Source: Dehalococcoidales bacterium (GTDB lineage Bacteria > Chloroflexota > Dehalococcoidia > Dehalococcoidales > UBA2162). From it: a DNA stretch of 34,123 bases. Position numbers and translations under genes: made by a program. Positions 1-6,521 of this stretch are shown here, piece after piece. The stretch is from the NCBI GenBank assembly GCA_016844285.1, contig JAENIS010000011.1, forward strand, positions 1-34,123, given 5' to 3'. Under the pieces are notes generated by a model. It searched no databases. It was not told the origin of the DNA and saw nothing but the letters and a program-made list of their open reading frames with translations. The number at the start of each line of letters is the position of its first letter. Position 1 is the stretch's first letter.

Positions 1-270
1 CGACCCCGGTACCAGACCCCCGCCCAACACCCGGTTTAGCTCATTCATCGGCAGGGAAAGACGAAGAGATGTCTCCAGGGCAACCTGAGATAGCTCCTGC
101 GGTGGGTTAGCGGGAGAAAGTGGCCTGGCCGAAACGGTCACTACCGTTTTCTCGACAAAGGTATTCCACTGCTGGCAAGCGGGACAGCGTCCCAGCCACT
201 TGAAACTCTCTTTGCCACATTGCTGGCAGACGAAGACGGTCTTAGGGTTGGATTTGTCAGTCTTAGCCAC
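1..270 (-). CDS. radA: DNA repair protein RadA (Sms), N-terminal part, cut by window edge
   Basis: Reading leftwards from a GTG at 270 gives 90 codons without a stop before the window edge. The protein opens with a C4 zinc finger (CQQCGKES, then CPACQQWN, about residues 15-40), a serine/proline-rich linker, and then MNELNRVLGGGLVPGS, which is the lead-in to the RadA Walker A loop. This zinc finger plus RecA-like core is the signature of RadA/Sms, a DnaB-like helicase that drives branch migration in recombinational repair. The ATPase core, KNRFG motif and Lon-like domain lie outside the window. An AGGTAA ribosome binding site precedes the GTG. Family identity is firm. The start is likely, because it puts the zinc finger at the usual distance from the N terminus. 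Confidence 0.9.
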   Translation of the reverse strand, partial: MAKTDKSNPKTVFVCQQCGKESFKWLGRCPACQQWNTFVEKTVVTVSARPLSPANPPQELSQVALETSLRLSLPMNELNRVLGGGLVPGS

Positions 271-422
271 AGCGTAACTTTACCTCATTTTGGGGGAGCA
301 CTGCAACCTGCTAGAGAGGTATATTAGGAATGTGGGTTAAGTAATACAGCGGAAAAATAAAAACAAGAACCGTCAAGGAAACTGGGGGGAAAGAATTAGA
401 TGTGCCTGGCGTTGACTACTGT

Positions 423-449
423 TTGACTATCATGTCATCTTGCGATAAT
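423..449 (+). promoter_or_regulatory. Candidate sigma-70 promoter for the 518-1817 module
   Basis: TTGACT (423-428) and GATAAT (444-449) are separated by 15 bp, slightly short. A second TTGACT lies at 412-417. Transcription from about 456 would leave a leader of about 60 nt before the TTG start at 518. The gap 271-454 holds no other gene. Confidence 0.4.
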
Positions 450-517
450 CTAGATTGTGTTCCGCCACTAATGTGTTGTGCTTGAAGCCTATCCCATCAA
501 TTATAGGAGTTAGAGTA

Positions 518-856
518 TTGGACAAGGATTTTTTAGATGAACTCAATAAACTAGACACTGGTGGAGTACTGGCTTACACTCTACTCCTGTTTATACTCGA
601 AGAATGCGAGGACGATGCGGATAGAAGGAGAGAGGTGGCAATTAGGCTTTTACCCTCGGCTCTTCTTTGTGCGCTACAAGACCAAGAATGCCTTCAGGAT
701 ATCAAGAATGTAGGTGAGAAATTCCCGGAGCTTTTACCCTTAATCTCCACCCATGCCATTAAATTAAGAGGAGACAAAAGCTTCCGAGATTGGACGAAAT
801 ATGAGTCTGCCAACTATAGAGAATATATCTCAAGCATTGTGAATCCAAAACCATGA
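518..856 (+). CDS. Hypothetical protein, 112 aa, upstream partner of a PD-(D/E)XK nuclease gene
   Basis: I do not recognise this family. The frame is open from 455, but the best start is the TTG at 518, which has AGGAG at 505-509 with 8-nt spacing; the upstream TTG at 455 has no ribosome binding site. The 112-aa product begins LDKDFLDELNKLDTGG and is acidic and apparently mostly helical (EECEDDADRRREVAIRLL), with a more basic, aromatic C terminus. It has no signal peptide, membrane segment or cysteine motif. It lies 118 bp upstream of the nuclease gene on the same strand, and both are visibly richer in A/T than the genes further right. It may be a partner, modulator or immunity factor for the nuclease, but nothing in the sequence proves that. 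Confidence 0.65.
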   Translation: MDKDFLDELNKLDTGGVLAYTLLLFILEECEDDADRRREVAIRLLPSALLCALQDQECLQDIKNVGEKFPELLPLISTHAIKLRGDKSFRDWTKYESANYREYISSIVNPKP

Positions 857-974
857 GTATGTATTCTTGAAAGAACCCAAGGTCAGTCATAATCGGCCTT
901 GTTGTTATCTGAATACACTTGCACAGTACGAACATAATATAAATACTCGAAACGGAGTGGGAGGAATCGTCTAA

Positions 975-1817
975 ATGAAAATGCTAACTGCTAATTATAT
1001 TGCTAATTGTCAGTTACAATGGGCGAATCAAGAGAACATTCCTCTTGAGGGCTACACCAGCTACACCAAGAGGGTAGAGGATAATATCTTTAACAATGAA
1101 CTACATCCTGACACCAAAAGGGAATACAAGAGAGGGAAAGGTCATGAACTCGATGGGAAAAGAGCTCACATGAAAGCTCTCCACTCATCTTCTGCACTTG
1201 TTGTAAATGTATTCGATTACTGGCGATGCCAAAATAGGATTCAGGATATAGCCAACTGCTGCGGCGCGGAAGGTATCTTTAGCGGTATGGAGTTTGAAAA
1301 AACTCACCCAATCAAAGGTATGGACAGAACACCGCCCCACCTGGATGTTCAATTTACTGGAGCGATTCCACTAGCTGTTGAGTCAAAATTCACCGAGACT
1401 TATCACCGAAAAACTCGAAGAGATAATGGGGGTACTCACCTCAATACATATCTTGAGCATAGTGATATATGGGATGGGATCCCAAAGACAAAAGCTCTAG
1501 CCGAGAGTATCAGTCAACAATCAGGAGCGAGAACTGACTTCGAATACCTCGATGTTCCGCAGCTTATTAAACACGTACTGGGGTTGACATGTAGTTATTA
1601 CAGTAGATTTTCTCTATTGTATCTTTGGTATAAGGTGAACTCAAATGAAGCTAAGCAGCATGAAAAAGAGTTGGCTATATTCTCTATTAGCATAAAGGAT
1701 GAGATTGACTTTCAGACAATGACTTACCAGGATTTATTCAATAGAATCACGCGATTACCGGTGGTAGACTCAGTTTATCTTAAATACCTGGAGCGGCGGT
1801 ATTTCTCTGTTAGTTAA
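975..1817 (+). CDS. PD-(D/E)XK nuclease, PGN_0703-like putative restriction endonuclease
   Basis: This 280-aa protein carries a PD-(D/E)XK-type metal-dependent nuclease core: HSSSALVVNVF (residues 70-80), then PPHLDV with D124, then AVESKFTE with E136 and K138. The last two segments are the D...ExK catalytic triad. The spacing, the preceding GMDRTPP, and the later LIKHVLGL...SLLYLWY segment match what I remember of the PGN_0703 family (PDDEXK_13), annotated as restriction endonuclease-like. A GGGAGGAA ribosome binding site lies 8 nt before the ATG. No methyltransferase gene is adjacent, so a classical restriction-modification pair is not seen. It is more likely an orphan defence or DNA-processing nuclease. 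The A/T-rich composition suggests horizontal acquisition. The fold is fairly sure; the biological role is unknown. Confidence 0.75.
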   Translation: MKMLTANYIANCQLQWANQENIPLEGYTSYTKRVEDNIFNNELHPDTKREYKRGKGHELDGKRAHMKALHSSSALVVNVFDYWRCQNRIQDIANCCGAEGIFSGMEFEKTHPIKGMDRTPPHLDVQFTGAIPLAVESKFTETYHRKTRRDNGGTHLNTYLEHSDIWDGIPKTKALAESISQQSGARTDFEYLDVPQLIKHVLGLTCSYYSRFSLLYLWYKVNSNEAKQHEKELAIFSISIKDEIDFQTMTYQDLFNRITRLPVVDSVYLKYLERRYFSVS

Positions 1818-1900
1818 TGAGCAAATCCCAAATTCAAGCGAGGCTGAAGCCGAGACAAACAGAGGCTATCTGAAGTGTTGACTGGAACTCAGGAGGTATT

Positions 1901-3001
1901 TTGAGCAATAGAGAGTCCGGAACTACTTCCCACCGACTTTCAATATTAGACCGCTTCCTCACCCTCTGGATATTTTCAGCAATGGGGCTCGGAGTCGGTC
2001 TGGGCTATTTCTTGCCAAAAGTCGCCGACCTCCTCACCCTCTTTCAAGCAGGCACCACGTCTATTCCCATAGCTATAGGACTCATCCTGATGATGTACCC
2101 GCCGCTGGCCAAGGTCAGGTACGAGGAAATGGGCCGGGTTTTCCGTAACTGGCGTGTCCTTACCCTTTCGCTGGTGCAGAACTGGCTAATCGGTCCGTTA
2201 CTCATGTTCTTCCTGGCGATTATCTTCTTACGCGCCTACCCTGATTATATGACCGGACTTATCCTCATCGGGCTGGCACGCTGCATCGCCATGGTCATTG
2301 TCTGGAATGAGCTGGCCAGGGGAGATAGCGAATATGCCGCCGGGCTGGTTGCCATTAACTCCGTCTTCCAGATAGTGCTATATTCCGTTTATGCCTATGT
2401 CTTCATTACCGTTCTGCCCGGCTGGTTCGGTCTTAAAGGCTCCGTGGTACCGATTACCATCGGCCAGATTGCTCAAAGTGTCCTCATCTATCTGGGTATC
2501 CCCTTCTTCGGTGGCATGCTCACCCGCCTGACCTTAATCAAGGCAAAAGGACGTGCCTGGTACGAGGGCCGATTCATCCCCAGGATAAGCCCGCTCACAC
2601 TGGCGGCTCTTCTCTTTACCATTGTGGTGATGTTCTCCCTCAAGGGCGAGATTATTGTGGAGCTACCACTGGACGTGATTCGTATTGCGATACCATTGCT
2701 GGTCTACTTCGTGCTGATGTTCCTGGTCTCATTCTATATGGGTAAGAAAATAGGCGCTGACTATACCCAGACAACAGCGATTGCCTTTACCGCTGCCAGC
2801 AACAACTTTGAACTGGCCATTGCCGTCGGCGTGGCCGTCTTCGGCATCGGTTCACGGCAAGCCTTTGCCACCGTCATCGGGCCGTTGATTGAAGTGCCGG
2901 TGATGATAAGCCTGGTGAATGTGGCTCTCTACTTTCGGCGGAGGTATTTTAGTCAAGAGCTACCGTTGACGGTGACAGCTTTACCTAAGACCAGGGGCTA
3001 G
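1901..3001 (+). CDS. acr3: ACR3-family arsenite efflux permease
   Basis: This 366-aa integral membrane protein has about ten hydrophobic segments from residue 20 to 350. ACR3 hallmarks are present: [19 protein letters not shown], carrying the conserved cysteine (C128), and [19 protein letters not shown], carrying the conserved glutamate (E304). These correspond to the Cys and Glu known to be essential for As(III)/H+ exchange in characterised ACR3 proteins. It should expel arsenite, and possibly antimonite, across the cytoplasmic membrane. Translation starts at TTG 1901, with a perfect AGGAGG at 1891-1896. No arsR or arsC lies beside it in this window, so its regulation is not visible. The family call is strong. 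Confidence 0.92.
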   Translation: MSNRESGTTSHRLSILDRFLTLWIFSAMGLGVGLGYFLPKVADLLTLFQAGTTSIPIAIGLILMMYPPLAKVRYEEMGRVFRNWRVLTLSLVQNWLIGPLLMFFLAIIFLRAYPDYMTGLILIGLARCIAMVIVWNELARGDSEYAAGLVAINSVFQIVLYSVYAYVFITVLPGWFGLKGSVVPITIGQIAQSVLIYLGIPFFGGMLTRLTLIKAKGRAWYEGRFIPRISPLTLAALLFTIVVMFSLKGEIIVELPLDVIRIAIPLLVYFVLMFLVSFYMGKKIGADYTQTTAIAFTAASNNFELAIAVGVAVFGIGSRQAFATVIGPLIEVPVMISLVNVALYFRRRYFSQELPLTVTALPKTRG

Positions 3002-3099
3002 CTACCGGGGAAATTAGTGTCACGTCAGATAAATAGGTGGCTATTGCTACGTCATGAAAATAGGGGAATGCTCTGACTCATTGGCAATCTTCAGTCGAC

Positions 3100-3190
3100 C
3101 GCCCATCCCCCTGACTCCCTTCCCGATGGGAAGGTGGAGTTAGTAAAAGAGAGGGGGCTACGCCCCCCTCTCTTAAATCTCTTCCCAAAC
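3100..3190. repeat. Interspersed GC-rich hairpin repeat between convergent genes (family A)
   Basis: This copy of the intergenic repeat family runs from the CCCCCTGACTCCCTTCCC-type lead to the hairpin at 3147-3174. It fills the space between the ends of acr3 and the DHH gene. Related blocks lie at 5682-5783, 20403-20490, 23380-23552, 24634-24973 and 30882-31010. Confidence 0.7.
3147..3174 (-). terminator. Perfect 11-bp hairpin between two convergent genes
   Basis: AAGAGAGGGGG (3147-3157) pairs exactly with 3164-3174 around a 6-nt loop. Read on the minus strand, the stem is followed by TTTTA, so it could end transcription of the DHH gene (stop at 3209). It may also act for acr3, although no T-run follows on the plus strand. 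Confidence 0.5.
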
Positions 3191-3208
3191 AGTTACCCGT
3201 TATCCAGT

Positions 3209-4096
3209 CTATTTCTCTTTGAGGCGGGTAATAATCCCGGCTATCATGGGCTCAGCCACTTCGTTAGGTAGCTGGCAGGTAGCTGCCCCGGCGTGTCCGC
3301 CACCACCATATTCCGCCATCAGTTTGCCCAGATTCGTTTTACAGGTTCGATTGAAGATGCTATGCCCGACGGCGACCACGGTGTTACCCAACTTACCCGG
3401 GAAGATGCGTACTTCTACGTTGGCTTCAGGATAGATAGTGTAAACCAGGAAACGGTTGCCCGCCGGAGCCTCTTTCACGCCCCGCAGGTCAGTAATGACG
3501 ACATTCCCCTCCCGGCGGGAGTGCACTTGCAGGAACTTCTTGAATTCATCCTGCTCCAGTAGCACCCGCTGACAGCGCTTTTTCACCTCGGGATGCTCAA
3601 GCACCTTATCGAGGGGCATCTCCTTGACGTAGCTCACCAGCAAGCGGAAATACTCACGGAAATCCCCACCCAGGCCGCTACGCGGGTCCAGAGTCAGCCC
3701 TACCAGTATCCAGCCTGAAGGATGGCTGACATCCTCGGCAGTGAGATGACCGCTATCCAGGCGGTCGGTAGCTTCCAATAAAGTCTTGAATCGTTCGAAT
3801 TCAGGGCGTTTATAGTAGTCGTAGATGACCCGTGCCGCACTAGGCGCCACGGCGAAGTAGCCCTTGAACTCACCGACATTCTCCAACGTTTCCTCTTCGG
3901 AGATATGGTGGTCGAACCACATTCCGGCACCCTCGACATAAGGCAGGTTGGTAATAATATCGTTCTCAGTTACTGGTATTTTGCCATCCTGCATATCCTT
4001 GGGATGAGCGAAGGCGATTTCCCTCACGTCTTCCACCAGGCCGAGCAGTACCAGGCTGGTCAGTCCATCCATATCTCCCCGCGTGAAAACCCGCAT
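3209..4096 (-). CDS. DHH-family phosphoesterase
   Basis: This 295-aa protein has an N-terminal DHH domain: FTRGDMDGLTS (residues 4-14, metal-binding aspartates) and MWFDHH (D62-H63-H64). It ends in a DHHA1-like region with GGGGHAGAATC, the substrate-binding glycine loop. Family members hydrolyse phosphodiester or phosphoanhydride bonds in small nucleotides or polyphosphate (NrnA-like oligonucleotidases, c-di-AMP phosphodiesterases, exopolyphosphatases); the substrate cannot be read from the sequence. It is cytosolic, with no signal or membrane segment. The ATG has GAGGAGG 6 nt upstream. The gene stands alone, convergent with acr3 and divergent from speD. Confidence 0.85.
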   Translation of the reverse strand: MRVFTRGDMDGLTSLVLLGLVEDVREIAFAHPKDMQDGKIPVTENDIITNLPYVEGAGMWFDHHISEEETLENVGEFKGYFAVAPSAARVIYDYYKRPEFERFKTLLEATDRLDSGHLTAEDVSHPSGWILVGLTLDPRSGLGGDFREYFRLLVSYVKEMPLDKVLEHPEVKKRCQRVLLEQDEFKKFLQVHSRREGNVVITDLRGVKEAPAGNRFLVYTIYPEANVEVRIFPGKLGNTVVAVGHSIFNRTCKTNLGKLMAEYGGGGHAGAATCQLPNEVAEPMIAGIITRLKEK

Positions 4097-4245
4097 ATCA
4101 GCCTCCTCATCAATCCAGTTAGACTAAGGCTCAAGTAGCCCCGTACTAGAGTATTTAGTGTGGTCAATTATATGCCAGCGATAAGAATGGTGTCAAGGAA
4201 AAACCGTCAAGGGGTTAAGCGTTAAGTTGCGGAAAAATCCCAGTA

Positions 4246-4274
4246 TTGCTAAAATTAAGTCTTTGTTATACAAT
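4246..4274 (+). promoter_or_regulatory. Sigma-70-like promoter of speD-speE
   Basis: TTGCTA (4246-4251) and TACAAT (4269-4274) are 17 bp apart. Transcription from about 4281 would give a leader of about 57 nt before the TTG start of speD. The 240-bp space between the divergent DHH and speD genes has no other clear feature. Confidence 0.5.
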
Positions 4275-4337
4275 CTCGTGTGCGTCTGGCTATCTTAGGG
4301 GTCAGATGTGGAAAAATCTTCTAAGGAGGGTGGGTGA

Positions 4338-4691
4338 TTGAATGCATTAGGTAAACACTTGCTGCTGGAACTAAAGGACTGTAACCGGGAGCTGTTGAAT
4401 GATTTAGAATTTCTGAAGAGGATTCTGCCGGCGGCTGCCAGCGAAGCCGGGGCAACCATCCTCGGGGAGTCCTTCCATCAGTTCCATCCCCAGGGGGTTA
4501 GCGGTGTGGTCATCATCGCTGAATCTCATCTTTTTATCCATACCTGGCCGGAGTGTGGCTATGCTGCCATCGACATCTTTACTTGCGGCAACTCGGTTCA
4601 CCCCGAAAAAGCAGCACAGATATTGATAAAGCAGCTCGGCTCTAAAAACCACTCCATTCTGGAGATACAAAGAGGGATACTAAATATCTAG
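4338..4691 (+). CDS. speD: S-adenosylmethionine decarboxylase proenzyme
   Basis: This 117-aa protein is the short prokaryotic (class 1B) AdoMet decarboxylase. AESHLFIHTWPE holds the self-cleavage Glu-Ser bond; S63 becomes the pyruvoyl group. H68 and C83 are the processing and catalytic residues, in the same numbering as the Thermotoga maritima enzyme. It decarboxylates S-adenosylmethionine to supply aminopropyl groups. The start is TTG at 4338, with AAGGAGGG at 4323-4330 and 7-nt spacing. The next gene, 10 bp downstream, encodes the aminopropyltransferase that uses its product, so the two form one operon. Confidence 0.95.
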   Translation: MNALGKHLLLELKDCNRELLNDLEFLKRILPAAASEAGATILGESFHQFHPQGVSGVVIIAESHLFIHTWPECGYAAIDIFTCGNSVHPEKAAQILIKQLGSKNHSILEIQRGILNI

Positions 4692-4700
4692 GCGGTTGGA

Positions 4701-5633
4701 GTGACAGGATTGATGAATACAGACCCGGATAAGTGGTTTTTCGACAAAATAAGCCGAACTTTCATTCAGCTCCACAGTATCGAGGAAATGCTCTATGCCG
4801 GGCAGACGAAGTTCCAGTCTATCGAGGTCATTCGTACTGGTAGCTTCGGTAAATGCCTGGTGCTGGACGGCAAGATTCAATCCAGTGAGCTTGATGAGTT
4901 CGTCTATCACGAGGCTCTGGTGCAACCAGCGATGGTGACCCACCCCCACCCGGAGACGGTATTCATTGCCGGTGGTGGGGAAGGGGCGACGCTGAGAGAG
5001 GTATTGTCTCACCAAACCGTAAAGAGGGTGGTGATGGTCGATATTGATGAGGAAGTCATCGCTACCTGTAAGCAGTTGCTCCCTGGCCACAGCCGGGGTG
5101 CTTTTGAAGACAAACGTACCGAGTTGTACCATGTTGACGCCAGGGATTATCTCGCCAGAAGCCAGGACTTATTTGATGTCATCATTATCGATTTACCTGA
5201 CCCTATCGAGCAAGGGCCAGCTTACTTGCTTTATACACAGGAGTTTTACCAGTTGGTCCGCAACCGGCTCAGTACTAACGGGATTATCAATGTTCAGTCC
5301 GGCTCGACATCCTGGATTGACCTGCTGAACTTTACCGCGGTGAATAACACGCTGAGAAGCGTTTTCTCTGTAGTTTGTCCCTATTCGATAGACGTGCCTT
5401 CTTTTGGTGGGCCGTGGGGGTTTTGTCTCGCCTCAGCCAGTATCAACCCGCGACAACTATCCGCCGCCGAGATAGACCGCAGAATCTCGGCCAGGTCGCT
5501 TCACGGGCTGAAGTTTTACGATGGGCTGACTCATGAAGGGATGTTTTCTCTGCCCAAGCACCTGAGAAGCGAGCTAGCCCGGCAAACCAGGCTCATCACC
5601 GATAATGAACCTCTCTATATCTACCACACCTAG
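4701..5633 (+). CDS. speE: Polyamine aminopropyltransferase (spermidine synthase family)
   Basis: The 310-aa protein has an N-terminal beta domain (WFFDKISRTFIQLHSIEEML) and a Rossmann methyltransferase-like core. GGGEGATLREVL (about residues 91-102) binds decarboxylated AdoMet, VDIDEE is the acidic end of beta-2, and IDLPDPIEQGPAYLLYTQEFY is the substrate gate. The gate resembles the DLADP...GPCYxLYT form I recall from thermospermine synthases more than the DSTDP form of common spermidine synthases, so the acceptor may be longer than putrescine or be agmatine. Lying 10 bp after speD, it clearly works with it. The start is uncertain: GTG 4701 (after TTGGAG), TTG 4710 or ATG 4713. Repeat DNA starts directly after the stop. 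Confidence 0.92.
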   Translation: MTGLMNTDPDKWFFDKISRTFIQLHSIEEMLYAGQTKFQSIEVIRTGSFGKCLVLDGKIQSSELDEFVYHEALVQPAMVTHPHPETVFIAGGGEGATLREVLSHQTVKRVVMVDIDEEVIATCKQLLPGHSRGAFEDKRTELYHVDARDYLARSQDLFDVIIIDLPDPIEQGPAYLLYTQEFYQLVRNRLSTNGIINVQSGSTSWIDLLNFTAVNNTLRSVFSVVCPYSIDVPSFGGPWGFCLASASINPRQLSAAEIDRRISARSLHGLKFYDGLTHEGMFSLPKHLRSELARQTRLITDNEPLYIYHT

Positions 5634-5672
5634 TGTCCTGTCTGGTTAATTATTGAACCAATGACTGTTCAA
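5634..5672 (+). repeat. Interspersed repeat, family B (TGTCCTGTCTGGTTAAT type)
   Basis: The first base after the speE stop begins a roughly 40-bp sequence, TGTCCTGTCTGGTTAATTAT, ending in TGAACCAATGACTGTTCA. Close copies occur at 20347-20386 and 24575-24612, and in reverse orientation at 18436-18475. Each copy is joined to a CCTAACC/CCTCACC-type GC-rich block. Confidence 0.75.
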
Positions 5673-5681
5673 TTCCTATCC

Positions 5682-5783
5682 ACCTAACCCCTTCCCGTCG
5701 GGAAGAGGGTTTTTAGTAAAAGAGAGGGGGCGAAGCCCCTCTTTCTCTATTTCCCCCTCTACTCTTAGTAGAGGGGGAAACAC
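5682..5783. repeat. GC-rich hairpin repeat, family A
   Basis: It contains CCCCTTCCCGTCGGGAAGAGG, then an AGAGAGGGGGCGAAGCCCC hairpin, then CCCCCTCTACTCTTAGTAGAG. The same modules, in the same order, occur at 30882-31010. It may terminate speD-speE transcription, although that role is inferred. Confidence 0.7.
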
Positions 5784-6020
5784 GATGGCAAGCTAAATGT
5801 TATGATTAGCGCAAACATCTACCAAAACAAGTGGATTCGCCATACGTTGATTGCAGCATGAATTCGCATTGTTCGCCGCACTGACAACCATAACAAAATC
5901 AATGAAAGTGTGGACTCAGTATCCGCACTTAGCCCCAGGACATAAGCGGCTTCTCCCACTCCTATCCGCCCCTCCAATATTAGATTCATTGTTTGCAATC
6001 TTCCTTGTTCTTATTATGTC

Positions 6021-6046
6021 AATGTCAGTCTCCTCATACTGACATT
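6021..6046 (+). terminator. Perfect 9-bp hairpin, terminator-like
   Basis: AATGTCAGT (6021-6029) pairs with ACTGACATT (6038-6046) around CTCCTCAT. Two further T's follow, so the right side reads ATTTT. It lies in gene-free DNA, so what it would terminate is unclear. Confidence 0.35.
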
Positions 6047-6238
6047 TTCCCTCAACCGTTAACTACTGACCTAATTGCTAAACAACGACACACATCGAAG
6101 TGATTGTCAACAATGCATAACCCTTTTTGGAGCGTTCTAGCCAGGTGAAATTCTGACGATTTGGTGGCGTTGCACAATCCCGACAATTGTGCAATCTAGC
6201 TTTCGTTCAACAAAAAGTCATAAGGTAAAATCTCAAGA

Positions 6239-6275
6239 GTGACTAAAGCCTCCCTAAAACGGAGGCTTTAGTCAC
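6239..6275. repeat. Perfect 15-bp inverted repeat with 7-nt loop
   Basis: GTGACTAAAGCCTCC (6239-6253) pairs exactly with 6261-6275 around CTAAAAC. No T-run follows on either strand. A 9-bp perfect hairpin, TTGCACAAT/ATTGTGCAA, lies just upstream at 6170-6194. It could be a mobile-element end, a protein-binding palindrome or part of a structured RNA. Confidence 0.7.
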
Positions 6276-6401
6276 CTTCTCCAGAACTGGAAACTAGCCC
6301 TTAAACTCCTTAAACTACCATTCGCCGAGTAATAGCACTCTATTAGCGTTATCAACCGTTTTTCTTTTATCACCTTTTAGATTAGTAGATTGGCACTAAC
6401 A

Positions 6402-6451
6402 TACCTGTCCCATACCCGCCCGAGAGGGTTGGGGCTCCGGGATATAAGGTA
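6402..6451 (+). promoter_or_regulatory. Possible structured leader upstream of the delta-60/PKD gene
   Basis: Nested pairing can be drawn by hand: TACCT (6402-6406) with AGGTA (6447-6451), TCCC (6408-6411) with GGGA (6439-6442), and CCC/GGG twice around a GAGA tetraloop (6422-6425). It sits 70 nt before the ATG. It matches no riboswitch class I know, so function is unproven. Confidence 0.3.
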
Positions 6452-6521
6452 CACACTTAGAACTAGTTAAAATTGGGGATTACGGCTCTCAAGTCAATAA
6501 TTTAGTTCATGGAAGGTAATT

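Larger units (their letters stand above)
5784..6521. other. Gene-free region with three perfect hairpins
   Basis: I find no convincing gene in these 740 bp. A 63-codon frame at 5851-6042 lacks a ribosome binding site and resembles nothing I know. The region holds three perfect hairpins (6021-6046, 6170-6194, 6239-6275) and a foldable segment at 6402-6451, 70 nt before the next gene. An unannotated small RNA or remnants of a mobile element are possible. Confidence 0.5.

Noticed and set aside
5851..6042. 63-codon open frame with a hydrophobic C terminus
   Set aside because: There is no ribosome binding site or recognisable motif, and its end overlaps a perfect hairpin. It is probably chance.
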